Both the position numbers and the translations under genes were made by a program. 64,000 nt of DNA from Haberlea rhodopensis (lineage: Eukaryota > Streptophyta > Magnoliopsida > Lamiales > Gesneriaceae). The DNA is taken from positions 1,116,001-1,180,000 of the forward strand of contig CAJQUN010000059.1 in the NCBI GenBank assembly GCA_907163345.1, read 5' to 3'. A model generated the notes under the pieces. The model had not been told where the DNA came from. It did no database searches and saw only the letters and a program-made list of their open reading frames with translations. Shown piece by piece: positions 47,086-57,324 of this stretch; the stretch's first letter is position 1; every line of letters begins with the position of its first letter.

Positions 47086-49238
47086 TTAAACTTTTGCTAG
47101 TCCCGAGCAAAACAACACAAAAACAAAACAAAAACAAATCAAAACTAAACTGACACAAAAAGACACACAAAACAAAGTTGTAAAACATTCCAATTGTGTA
47201 GGCCTCAGAGGTATTCAGACATGCATATCATTTTCTCAAGAATTCTCACGTGTGTGTGTGCTACCATTTCCATGTAATCAGTGAAGCAATCTTAACTCAC
47301 ACAAATCAATAGGACTTTGCAAGGCATAGGTTCAAATTGCATTGTTCAAAAAAGAGTGTATTTTGATGAATGCTAACAATGCATCAAGACTAGGTAATGA
47401 GATGCTCATATGTGAATGTCAAAACCATGTTTATTACAAGTGTTTCTCGAGTGTCATAGGTTCACTATTCATAACCTTCTCCACTAGTATATTAGACAAA
47501 TGTGGCTTGGTCAATAGGTCTTAATAAGCTTGTAACGTTAGGCTTTGGCTCATGGCTTCAATAAAAGGAAAGGTATTCAAAGCAAGAGAGTAAGTTGAAA
47601 TTATAATCAATTTGCGCATTCTCATCCCGCTTTCGACTCCTTCTATTGATGATTCATCAATTTTCTTTTCATCTCAATTCATCCTCTTTTCTCATCCTCC
47701 TTATCATTATTCACCTCATTATTTTTCTCTTTTTTTTTTTTTTTTTTCGTTACTCCACTTCTCATTTTCAATTAAGATCGTAGGAGTTATTTGAACTTTT
47801 AAAGCGCAATAGAAGCTTACTCCCTTGAGGGTAGGCAATAGTGTATAAGCTTCAGCAAGGTGGTCAATGTGGGATTTTTGAAATGATGCCGAATGGGGGT
47901 TATTATGTGCCTAAGCACATGCCATTCGATTTTCAATAAGCTCAAAAGGGTAACTAAAGATAAAATGATGTCATTTGGTGGCTTCAAAGGCTCAAACGAA
48001 AAAAAATTGCCTAAATCATTCCTAAGCCACATATGTCTGTATTTCGCCTCAAAGATTACTATAGTAAGTTCTATACTACTCTCAATTCACAAATAACTTA
48101 CATGATTTGACCAATGTGCTCAGTTGCATCTGAAAACCGTGGTAATATCAGAGAAAATTTTGAATGAGATTCTAAAAGATCTTGCAGACAATTCAATCCT
48201 CATTCTTTTACATTTAAGCTCAAAGAGGCTACTATGGCAATTTTCTATGAAAGAATCAAGGCCCAAATTATCAAGAATTGCCTATATCATTTTTGTGTTT
48301 GTTCAAATCATCATTGATTAATCAAATGGTCATGGGTTCTAGTGCAAGAATATGTGAGAACTCGAGAGCAACATGAAAACATGAAAATTTTAAAATTTTC
48401 CACAAATCAACTCAATTTTTCATCATTGGCCTCAACTGACTCGTAATACAACTTATGACACTCAAAACTCAACAGACTGTAAATCGAGACAAACCAATAA
48501 AAATAAGGAAAACAAACACATAAAAGCAACAGAAATCCACGTAGTTTGACTAGTTCAAAGTACCCCCCTAAACTTAGAAATGTGCATTGTCCTCAATGCA
48601 TACACATGAAGGAATAAATAGAACGATGCACATACCTAATCGATGACCGTCAGTGGTCATCGTCATCCATATCGTCGGGGGCGGTTGTGGGAAAAGTGCT
48701 GGCTGGAAAATCGACGGCAATCCTTAGATGAAGAACTTTCGATTTGGTTGGCTAAGCTAGACCACTTTGTTGCAACCCCCTAAACTTGCTTCCTTGCACC
48801 AGTCGACTCCAAAAAACTGCAATTAATCGATAAAATATAGACTTTAGAGGTGGGATATCATAATTAAGAGAGATTGAGGAGAAAAAATCGAAATTGAAAA
48901 ATTTAGGGGAAGGGCAAAAAAAACGCGAGGCGTAATTACGCCGCCGGAGAGGCGTAATTACGCCTCGCCTACGGCATTTCAAAATTTTAAAAAATGGTAG
49001 GCGTAACTACGCCGAAAACAGGCGTAGTTACGCCTACGCTACGGCATTTTAAATTTGCTGAAAATTGACAGGCGTAATTACGCCTTGAAGGAGGCGTAGT
49101 TACGCCTGTCCTACGGCATCTCAAATTTTTTTTTTTTTTTTTGTTTATAAAATAAAAATAAAATAAGGATACAGGATTCGGGTTGCCTCCCGAAAAGCGC
49201 TTAGTTTATAGTCCTCGGCCCGACTGTCTTCCATCCAT
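47086..49238 (-). other. Athila 3' untranslated region
   Basis: No ORF of note. Contains a T-run (about 47725-47748), and near its pol end (48929-49106) a second array of the palindromes found in the LTR, in inverted orientation. Confidence 0.7.
48929..49106. repeat. Three palindrome pairs in the Athila 3' UTR
   Basis: Palindromes of the GGCGTAATTACGCC type (one is GGCGTAACTACGCC) start at 48929, 48951, 49000, 49021, 49071 and 49093. Pair spacing is 22, 21 and 22 bp; pairs repeat every 71 bp. Each pair is followed by CTACGGCAT, the complement of the ATGCCGTAG that precedes pairs in the LTR. Confidence 0.97.
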
Positions 49239-52200
49239 TCACTTAGGCTCGCTCAGGTGAACCTCGTCCACGTCTCTTACTTCTTCCCCAAAATAATGCT
49301 TCAATCGCTGCCCATTCGCTTGAAATGTGTGACCGTCATCGCATTTCAGTTCAATTGCTCCATATGGGGTCACTTTCTCAATAGTAAACGGCCCAGACCA
49401 TCGTGACTTCAACTTTCCTGGAAATAGTCGGAGACGAGAGTTATATAGTAGCACTTTCTGACCAGGAATAAACTCTCTTCTCACGATTTGCTTGTCATGC
49501 CAATTCTTCGTTCGCTCCTTGTAGATCTTAGCATTTTCGTACGCTTCATTACGAAACTCATCCATCTCAGTGAGCTGTAGCAACCGTTGCTCACCAGCAG
49601 CCTTCAAATCAAAGTTCAGCTTCTTGATGGCCCAGAAAGCCCGATGTTCCAACTCGACCGGTAAGTGGCATGCTTTCCCAAAGACTAGACGATATGGGGA
49701 CATCCCTATGGGAGTTTTGAATGCAGTGCGGTATGCCCATAATGCATCATCCAATTTCAGGGCCCAATCCTTCCGGTTAATACTGACAGTCTTTTCAAGA
49801 ATTAGCTTAATTTCTCGGTTAGAAATTTCGGCTTGGCCATTAGTCTGTGGATGATAAGCCAATGCAATCTTATGCCTCACAGTGTATTTCGTCATCAAAG
49901 CACTGAAGATCTTGTTACAAAAGTGAGACCCTTCATCACTGACAATCGATCTCGGAGTACCAAACCGTGTAAAGATGTTCTTTTGCACGAACTTGACCAC
50001 GACCTGAGCGTCATTAGTCGATGTGGCAATCGCTTCAACCCATTTAGAAACATAGTCCACTGCTAGCAGAATATAGGACTGTCCACAAGATGGTGGGAAG
50101 GGGCCCATGAAATCAATACCCCATACATCGAAGATTTCTACTTCCAAGATATTTGTCAACGGCATCTCATGGCGTTTAGAAATATTACCAATGCGCTGAC
50201 AACGATCACACGTCTTCACCAAAGTATAACTGTCTCGATGTAGCTCTGGCCAATAGAAACCCGATTGAAGCACTTTTGCTGCTGTCCTTGCTGCTCCAAA
50301 ATGTCCTCCATAAGGTCTGGAGTGACACTTTTCAAGAATCTCTCTTGATTCCTCCTCAGTTACGCATCTCCGGACAATTTGGTCTGCACAGCGTCTGAAT
50401 ACATACGGTTCATCCCAGTAATAATTCTTCACATCATGAAAGAACTTCTTCCTTTGCTGATAAGTGAGGTCTGGAGGCAATATACCACACGACAAATAAT
50501 TAGCAAAATCAGCGAACCACGGAGTTTTAGTACATACCTCAAAGAGATGTTCATCAGGAAAGTTCTCTTGTATGACTCCATGATCCATTCGATCCTCCAA
50601 CTCCAAACGAGATAAGTGATCTGCTACTTGATTTTCACTGCCCTTTTTATCCAAGATCTCGAAATCAAACTCTTGTAGCAACAAGATCCATCTAATCAAC
50701 CGGGGTTTCGCATCCTTCTTGGCAAAAAGATAACGAATCGCTGCATGATCTGTGTAAACTATGACCTTTGTCCCGATCAGATATGCTCTAAATTTGTCGA
50801 ATGCATACACTACAGCTAGCATCTCTTTCTCGGTGGTCGTGTAATTCTGTTGGGCTCCATCAAGAGTTCTACTTGCATAGTAGATCGCCCTAAAAATCTT
50901 GTCTCTCTTTTGCCCCAAAACTGCTCCCACAGCATAGTCGCTGGCATCACACATTAAAACAAATGGCTCCTTCCAATCCGGCACTATGATGATTGGTGCA
51001 GATATAAGTGCTTTCTTTAGCCTGTTAAATGCCTGCAAACACAAATCATCAAAGACAAAAGGTGAGTCCTTTTCTAACAAATTACACAAGGGCTTAGCTA
51101 TTTTAGAAAAATCTTTAATAAAACGGCGATAAAACCCGGCATGTCCAAGGAAGCTCCTAATAGCCTTCTCATTGTTCGGAGGTGGAAACTTCTCAATTGC
51201 AACCACTTTTGCTCTATCCACTTCAAGTCCTTGAGATGACACCTTATGGCCAAGGACAATACCCTCTTGCACCATAAAGTGACATTTCTCCCAATTTAAC
51301 ACGAGGTTCTTTTCTTGGCAGCGCTGTAACACAAGAGATAGGTTATGCAAACAATGATCAAAAGAGGAACCAAATACCGAAAAGTCGTCCATGAAGACTT
51401 CAAGGATCTCCTCCACCATATCTGAAAATATCGCCATCATGCACCGTTGAAAAGTAGCAGGTGCGTTGCACAAACCAAAAGGCATTCTTCTAAACGCAAA
51501 GGTGCCATATGGACAGGTAAACGTTGTCTTCTCTTGATCCTCGGGGTCTATGGCAATTTGATTATATCCTGAATAGCCATCTAAGAAACAGTAATAACAA
51601 TAACCGGCTAACCTGTCAAGCATCTGATCAATAAATGGAAGAGGGAAGTGGTCCTTCCTTGTGGCCTTGTTGAGTTTCCTATAGTCAATGCAAACTCGCC
51701 ACCCCGTCACAGTTCGAGTTGAGATCAACTCATTATTTTCATTTCTTACCACTGTCATCCCTCCTTTCTTTGGCACAACCTGTACTGGGGAAACCCATGC
51801 ACTATCTGAAATAGCATAAATAATCCCAGCATTTAACAATTTAAGCACTTCTGCTTTTACTACCTCCTTCATTGCTGGATTTAACCGCCTTTGATGATCA
51901 ATGGAAGGAATGAAGGAATCCTCCATAAGTATTTTATGCATGCACAAAGACGGGCTAATCCCCTTGATATCAGAAATCGACCAACCCAAAGCAGATTTAT
52001 AAGTCCTCAATACACGTAATAATTTATCCTTCTCTAAAGAACAAAGAGATGAAGATATAATTACCGGGTATGTCGAGTTCTCACCCAAGAATGCATAAGT
52101 AAGGTGGGCCGGTAGTTCTTTCAGTTCTGAGCTCGCCTTCGTATCTTCTTTGACTGATGTATCTCGTACATCTTCCTCTTTTCCAGCAGTGTTGCTCTCC

Positions 52201-54560
52201 TTAGGCAGGCTCTTAAGTGCTTCCACTTGCTCAGCAAGATCAGGTTCAGTTGCATCCACTTTCATAATAGAGTTGACCATGCAATTCTCCAATGGATCCT
52301 CCGGTATTGCTCCTACTTCAAAGTTATGCACACATGAGTCAATTACATCCAAAAACTTGCAAGTACTTACCTCGTCAGGTCCCTTGAGAGCTTTGTAAAT
52401 ATTGAACATGACTTCTTCTCCTCCAACTCTCAAGGATAATTCTCCTCTTTGGACATCTATAAGTGCCCTGCCTGTTGCTAAGAATGGTCTCCCCAAAATT
52501 AATGGAACATCTCCATCTTCCTCCATGTCTAGAACCACAAAATCTGCAGGGAAAATAAATTTGTCCACTTTCACAAGCACATCTTCAATTATCCCTCTAG
52601 GATATGTGAGAGACCTATCCGCCAATTGCAATGTGATTGTAGTAGGCTTCACTTCACCAAGCCCTAAACTCCTGAAAACAGATAAAGGCATTAAATTAAT
52701 ACTTGCACCTAAATCACATAACGCCCTATTAAATGTAGAACTACCAATAATACAAGGAATAGTAAAACTCCCTGGATCTTTCAATTTTTGTGGTAGCTTC
52801 TTTTGAAGGATTGCACTGCATTCTTCTGTGAGATTCACGGTTTCAAACTCCTCAAGCTTCCTCTTTCTTGCCATTATATCCTTCATAAACTTTGTATAAT
52901 TAGGCATTTGTTGCAACGCCTCGGCAAAAGGAATATTTATGTGGATTTTCTTGAAAATCTCCAAGAATTTGGCAAACTGGTCATCTATAGCCTTTTTCCT
53001 GAAACGTTGAGGATATGGAAGTGTAGGCTTGTACATAGGAAGCTTTTCCGGTAATGTGGCTTGCTTCTCCTTTTCAACTTCTTTAGGGGTTTCAACCTGA
53101 ATTTGAGTTTCCTCAACAGATGGCTCATCAACATGTACTGGTTCTACATCCCCAAGTTCTTTACCACTTCTCAATGACACGGCCTTGCACTGCTCCCTTG
53201 GGTTCACTTCGGTGTTGCTAGGAAATGATCCTCTTTGTTGGTTGTTCATGGCATTAGCAAGCTGCGCAATTTGCACCTCAAGAGATTTCATTGTAGCACC
53301 CATGTTGTTCATGTGACCCTCAATCGTATCAAGCCTCGACTCATTCTTCTCAAGCCTCAATTTCGAACTTTGAACAAAAGTGTTCACCAAATCTTCAAAT
53401 GAAGGTTTACCTTCATTCTTTTGTGGAGCATATCCAGGTGGTGGATTCAGAGCACTATTGTTGTTGGCATATGAGAGTCTATCATTGTTGTGGAACCCTT
53501 GTTGATACGGATTGCTTCGGTAGTTATTATTGTTGTTGGGATACCGATTGTTTACGAACTGAACGTGCTCTTGCTCTGCTTCCCTTGACAACTCCATTCC
53601 AGCTGCAGCGGCGGCTAATTCAATAGTAGGTGGTGCTCCTTGCTTGGTCAGAGCTGCTACCTGCGTGGTTAGTGCAGACAGTTGTGCAGTAAGAGTACTG
53701 AAATGATCAACCTCATACATACCTATGGGTTTCCTTGCCATGGCTCGCTCACTGGGCCACTGGAAGCTGTTAGCCGACATCTCCTCAAGTAATTCAAAGG
53801 CAGCATCTGCAGTCTTAGAAAATAGTGTTCCTCCTGCTGCAGCATCCACAATGATCCTAGTTGGTCCATTCAACCCATTGTAAAATAACTGAATCTGCAC
53901 CCAGCTTTCATAGTTATGTTGTGGGCACCTCCTCAATAAATCCTTGAATCGCTCCCATGCCTCGTATAGTTGTTCAGAATCAATTTGTCTGAACGTACTG
54001 ATTTCAGTTCTCAGTTGAGCTGACTTAGCTGGTGGGAAAAACTTCGATAGAAATTTCGATGCCATTTCCGCCCATGTGTTAATACCATTGTTTGGAAGAG
54101 ATTGTTGCCAGCTCCTTGCATGGTCCCTAAGAGAGAAAGGGAACAATCGCAGTCTCACAGTATCTTCTGGAACACCATTCATCTTCACAGTATCAGCTAT
54201 CTCCAAAAATATCCTCAAATGCAAGTTGGGGTCTTCAACAGGGGATCCACCAAACTGATTCTGTTGCACCATACTTATCAATGCCGGCTTAAGTTCAAAG
54301 TTGTTGGCATTGATAGTCTGGCGAGCTATCCCAGAGTAATTGTTGTTGACCAAAGGTTTGAAATAATCTCTGATCGCCCTTTGAGGTTCAACAAGTTGTG
54401 GAGGTGGTTCGTTGTTGTCTCTATTTGCAGCCATTTCTATCAATTCCTCCCTTCTCGTTTTTCTCAGTCTTCTTGCAGTTCTCTCGATCTCAGGATCAAA
54501 CAGTAACGATTCAGGAGTAGTGTACTTTCGCATGCACTGCAAAAAATTCAGAAAAGACAA
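49239..54560 (-). CDS. Athila-like gag-pol polyprotein, intact
   Basis: One open frame of 1773 codons. The natural start may be the internal Met at 54533 (MRKYTTPESLLFDPEIERT). Gag comes first (LFPFSLRDHARSWQQ), then a Gln/Asn-rich region; no CCHC knuckle is seen. The protease site LCDLGASI has its Asp at about residue 616, the usual Athila form. RT has FMDD at about 1056-1059; RNase H has CDASD near 1205 and TDHAA later. Integrase has the HHCC part (CDRCQR), the first catalytic Asp in DFMGPF at about 1483, SDEG with the second Asp, and a Glu in the GQAEISNR stretch, then a C-terminal binding part. No stop, frameshift or lost catalytic residue is visible, so this copy may be able to move. Confidence 0.95.
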   Translation of the reverse strand: MSFLNFLQCMRKYTTPESLLFDPEIERTARRLRKTRREELIEMAANRDNNEPPPQLVEPQRAIRDYFKPLVNNNYSGIARQTINANNFELKPALISMVQQNQFGGSPVEDPNLHLRIFLEIADTVKMNGVPEDTVRLRLFPFSLRDHARSWQQSLPNNGINTWAEMASKFLSKFFPPAKSAQLRTEISTFRQIDSEQLYEAWERFKDLLRRCPQHNYESWVQIQLFYNGLNGPTRIIVDAAAGGTLFSKTADAAFELLEEMSANSFQWPSERAMARKPIGMYEVDHFSTLTAQLSALTTQVAALTKQGAPPTIELAAAAAGMELSREAEQEHVQFVNNRYPNNNNNYRSNPYQQGFHNNDRLSYANNNSALNPPPGYAPQKNEGKPSFEDLVNTFVQSSKLRLEKNESRLDTIEGHMNNMGATMKSLEVQIAQLANAMNNQQRGSFPSNTEVNPREQCKAVSLRSGKELGDVEPVHVDEPSVEETQIQVETPKEVEKEKQATLPEKLPMYKPTLPYPQRFRKKAIDDQFAKFLEIFKKIHINIPFAEALQQMPNYTKFMKDIMARKRKLEEFETVNLTEECSAILQKKLPQKLKDPGSFTIPCIIGSSTFNRALCDLGASINLMPLSVFRSLGLGEVKPTTITLQLADRSLTYPRGIIEDVLVKVDKFIFPADFVVLDMEEDGDVPLILGRPFLATGRALIDVQRGELSLRVGGEEVMFNIYKALKGPDEVSTCKFLDVIDSCVHNFEVGAIPEDPLENCMVNSIMKVDATEPDLAEQVEALKSLPKESNTAGKEEDVRDTSVKEDTKASSELKELPAHLTYAFLGENSTYPVIISSSLCSLEKDKLLRVLRTYKSALGWSISDIKGISPSLCMHKILMEDSFIPSIDHQRRLNPAMKEVVKAEVLKLLNAGIIYAISDSAWVSPVQVVPKKGGMTVVRNENNELISTRTVTGWRVCIDYRKLNKATRKDHFPLPFIDQMLDRLAGYCYYCFLDGYSGYNQIAIDPEDQEKTTFTCPYGTFAFRRMPFGLCNAPATFQRCMMAIFSDMVEEILEVFMDDFSVFGSSFDHCLHNLSLVLQRCQEKNLVLNWEKCHFMVQEGIVLGHKVSSQGLEVDRAKVVAIEKFPPPNNEKAIRSFLGHAGFYRRFIKDFSKIAKPLCNLLEKDSPFVFDDLCLQAFNRLKKALISAPIIIVPDWKEPFVLMCDASDYAVGAVLGQKRDKIFRAIYYASRTLDGAQQNYTTTEKEMLAVVYAFDKFRAYLIGTKVIVYTDHAAIRYLFAKKDAKPRLIRWILLLQEFDFEILDKKGSENQVADHLSRLELEDRMDHGVIQENFPDEHLFEVCTKTPWFADFANYLSCGILPPDLTYQQRKKFFHDVKNYYWDEPYVFRRCADQIVRRCVTEEESREILEKCHSRPYGGHFGAARTAAKVLQSGFYWPELHRDSYTLVKTCDRCQRIGNISKRHEMPLTNILEVEIFDVWGIDFMGPFPPSCGQSYILLAVDYVSKWVEAIATSTNDAQVVVKFVQKNIFTRFGTPRSIVSDEGSHFCNKIFSALMTKYTVRHKIALAYHPQTNGQAEISNREIKLILEKTVSINRKDWALKLDDALWAYRTAFKTPIGMSPYRLVFGKACHLPVELEHRAFWAIKKLNFDLKAAGEQRLLQLTEMDEFRNEAYENAKIYKERTKNWHDKQIVRREFIPGQKVLLYNSRLRLFPGKLKSRWSGPFTIEKVTPYGAIELKCDDGHTFQANGQRLKHYFGEEVRDVDEVHLSEPK

Positions 54561-54646
54561 AATTCACTCCAAAATAAAATGAATAAATGCTCTAAATTAA
54601 AACCAAGATTAATTGGTACAGTATCAGATTGTACTAAATAAATCAA

Positions 54647-54664
54647 TCCCCGGCAACGGCGCCA
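54647..54664 (-). promoter_or_regulatory. Athila primer binding site
   Basis: Minus strand reads TGGCGCCGTTGCCGGGGA, the classical Athila primer site, complementary to a tRNA 3' end (tRNA-Asp as I recall), six bases inside the 5' LTR. Confidence 0.93.
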
Positions 54665-54670
54665 AAAACT

Positions 54671-57319
54671 TGTTGCGAAAAATCCCTTACCGCAAGCGTA
54701 CGGTAGTCAAGTTTTAATATAGAAAGATGTCGAACCCACAGAGATTGATTAAATAGTTAAATCTAAGTACTGAATTAAAATAATCTTTGCTTTATTTAGA
54801 GAATCGAATATTTGAGTGTTATGCGAAGAATAAAAATTAATTAACTAACGATGATCAAATATTGAGTTGAAAAAGAAATCAGTTGGAGACGAATCTAGGA
54901 GTACGATTTCACTTGTTCATCCACTACACCTATCATTCCTCGATTTCCATTTTATGGATTTCCTAGTTTACTAGCCGAGAATTCTTATTTGTTTCTACTC
55001 CCCCTCCCGGGTGTTAAGCAGAAGTAATTATCTAACATTAATCTTGATATCCCTATCTAAGATTAATTATCAAACAATTGTAAAAGCGCAGTAATTCCTA
55101 TGACGACTTCTATGGAGTTATAGGCCTTCCGAACAATATAACTACCACGATACGAATTCCTTCTTTCCTATTCATAACCCCCTCTCCCGAGTGATAGATC
55201 ACAAATATGGAATCATTCAATCCATGGCCAGTAGATTAAAAGCATTAAGAACAGGAAAACATAAATAAACCATACGGAAATCCAAATAAACTTCAATCAA
55301 TTCATAATAAGCGTAGTTTCAAAACAAGCTACATCGTCTCCTAGAAAATAAAATTAGCTCATGCTAGAAGTATTTAAACACATAGACATGTTTAAATAAC
55401 CCATAAAAATTGATAAAAGTTTAGAGATACAAAACGAATTGGACGCTATTCTTCGATCTCCGATGAACGCCGCCGTCTCGGTGATGAATTCTCTACTTTT
55501 TGCTCCGAGCCGTCGTCGTTATTCTTCTCCGTTCTTCAACCCTAGCCTCTTTCACTCCCAAAATATGTCTAAGTCTGAATAGCCTTCGAAAATCCTCCTC
55601 TAAACCCTTTAAAAGTCCCGTGCAATCAACTAAGGAAAGTCTCCAAAATTGCCAAAATTCATCAGGCGTAATTACGCCTCCGAAGTGGCGTAGTTACGCC
55701 TGTCGACGTGTCCCAAAGTCTGGCTTCCCGCGTGACTGGCGTAGTTACGCCTCAAAAGTGGCGTAATTACGCCACTTAAAATTCTTCAAAATCACAATTG
55801 CCGTGAGACAGGCGTAGTTACGCCTCACATCAGGCGTAGTTACGCCTCAAGAAATTCTTTTAAAAGCTCAAATGCCGTAGCTTAGGCGTAGTTACGCCTA
55901 GTCAAGTTTTAATATAGAAAGATGTCGAACCCACAGAGATTGATTAAATAGTTAAATCTAAGTACTGAATTAAAATAATCTTTGCTTTATTTAGAGAATC
56001 GAATATTTGAGTGTTATGCGAAGAATAAAAATTAATTAACTAACGATGATCAAATATTGAGTTGAAAAAGAAATCAGTTGGAGACGAATCTAGGAGTACG
56101 ATTTCACTTGTTCATCCACTACACCTATCATTCCTCGATTTCTATTTTATGGATTTCCTAGTTTACTAGCCGAGAATTCTTATTTGTTTCTACTCCCCCT
56201 CCCGGGTGTTAAGCAGAAGTAATTATCTAACATTAATCTTGATATCCCTATCTAAGATTAATTATCAAACAATTGTAAAAGCGCAGTAATTCCTATGACG
56301 ACTTCTATGGAGTTATAGGCCTTCCGAACAATATAACTACCACGATACGAATTCCTTCTTTCCTATTCATAACCCCCTCTCCCGAGTGATAGATCACAAA
56401 TATGGAATCATTCAATCCATGGCCAGTAGATTAAAAGCATTAAGAACAGGAAAACATAAATAAACCATACGGAAATCCAAATAAACTTCAATCAATTCAT
56501 AATAAGCGTAGTTTCAAAACAAGCTACATCGTCTCCTAGAAAATAAAATTAGCTCATGCTAGAAGTATTTAAACACATAGACATGTTTAAATAACCCATA
56601 AAAATTGATAAAAGTTTAGAGATACAAAACGAATTGGACGCTATTCTTCGATCTCCGATGAACGCCGCCGTCTCGTGATGAATTCTCTACTTTTTGCTCC
56701 GAGCCGTCGTCGTTATTCTTCTCCGTTCTTCAACCCTAGCCTCTTTCACTCCCAAAATATGTCTAAGTCTGAATAGCCTTCGAAAATCCTCCTCTAAACC
56801 CTTTAAAAGTCCCGTGCAATCAACTAAGGAAAGTCTCCAAAATTGCCAAAATTCATCAGGCGTAATTACGCCTCCGAAGTGGCGTAGTTACGCCTGTCGA
56901 CGTGTCCCAAAGTCTGGCTTCCCGCGTGACTGGCGTAATTACGCCTCAAAAGTGGCGTAATTACGCCACTTAAAATTCTTCAAAATCACAATTGCCGTGA
57001 GACAGGCGTAGTTACGCCTCACATCAGGCGTAGTTACGCCTCAAGAAATTCTTTTAAAAGCTCAAATGCCGTAGCTTAGGCGTAGTTACGCCTCAAGACA
57101 GGCGTAATTACGCCTGTTGCTTTGATTCAAAGTGTTGATTTTTTACTTCAATTCATCCGTTCCTTCCGTCATTTGCACCCTTTTAGTCCACAAAACATGT
57201 AATTACCTGGATTCCTGCAAAACAACACATAACAAAACCAAAAGCGTAATTCTGATCGAAAACTAACACTAAACCATGCAAAACAAGAAGAAATATAAGT
57301 GTATAAAATACACTTATCA
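54671..57319 (-). repeat. Athila 5' LTR (right), with internal tandem duplication
   Basis: Same termini as the left LTR but 2649 bp long. Bases 54706-55900 are repeated from 55901, so the LTR holds two nearly complete copies in tandem (period 1195). The first copy breaks off after its seventh palindrome (GGCGTAGTTACGCC near 55885-55898). The copies differ by only a few bases (for example one extra G near 55480 and a C/T at about 56142). Confidence 0.95.
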
Positions 57320-57324
57320 ATTTT
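57320..57324. repeat. Target-site duplication ATTTT (right)
   Basis: Second copy of the Athila insertion-site duplication. Confidence 0.9.

Larger units (their letters stand above)
45621..57319 (-). mobile_element. Athila-like Gypsy retrotransposon, structurally complete
   Basis: TSD ATTTT on both sides, TG...CA LTRs, a primer site matching the Athila tRNA-Asp type (54647-54664), one long uninterrupted gag-pol frame (49239-54560) and a purine tract beside the 3' LTR. The two LTRs are nearly identical apart from a 1195-bp duplication in the right one, so the insertion is recent. All core enzymes have their catalytic residues. It inserted into the caulimovirid relic. No envelope-like ORF is seen in the 2.2 kb 3' region, unlike some Athila elements. 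Confidence 0.95.
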
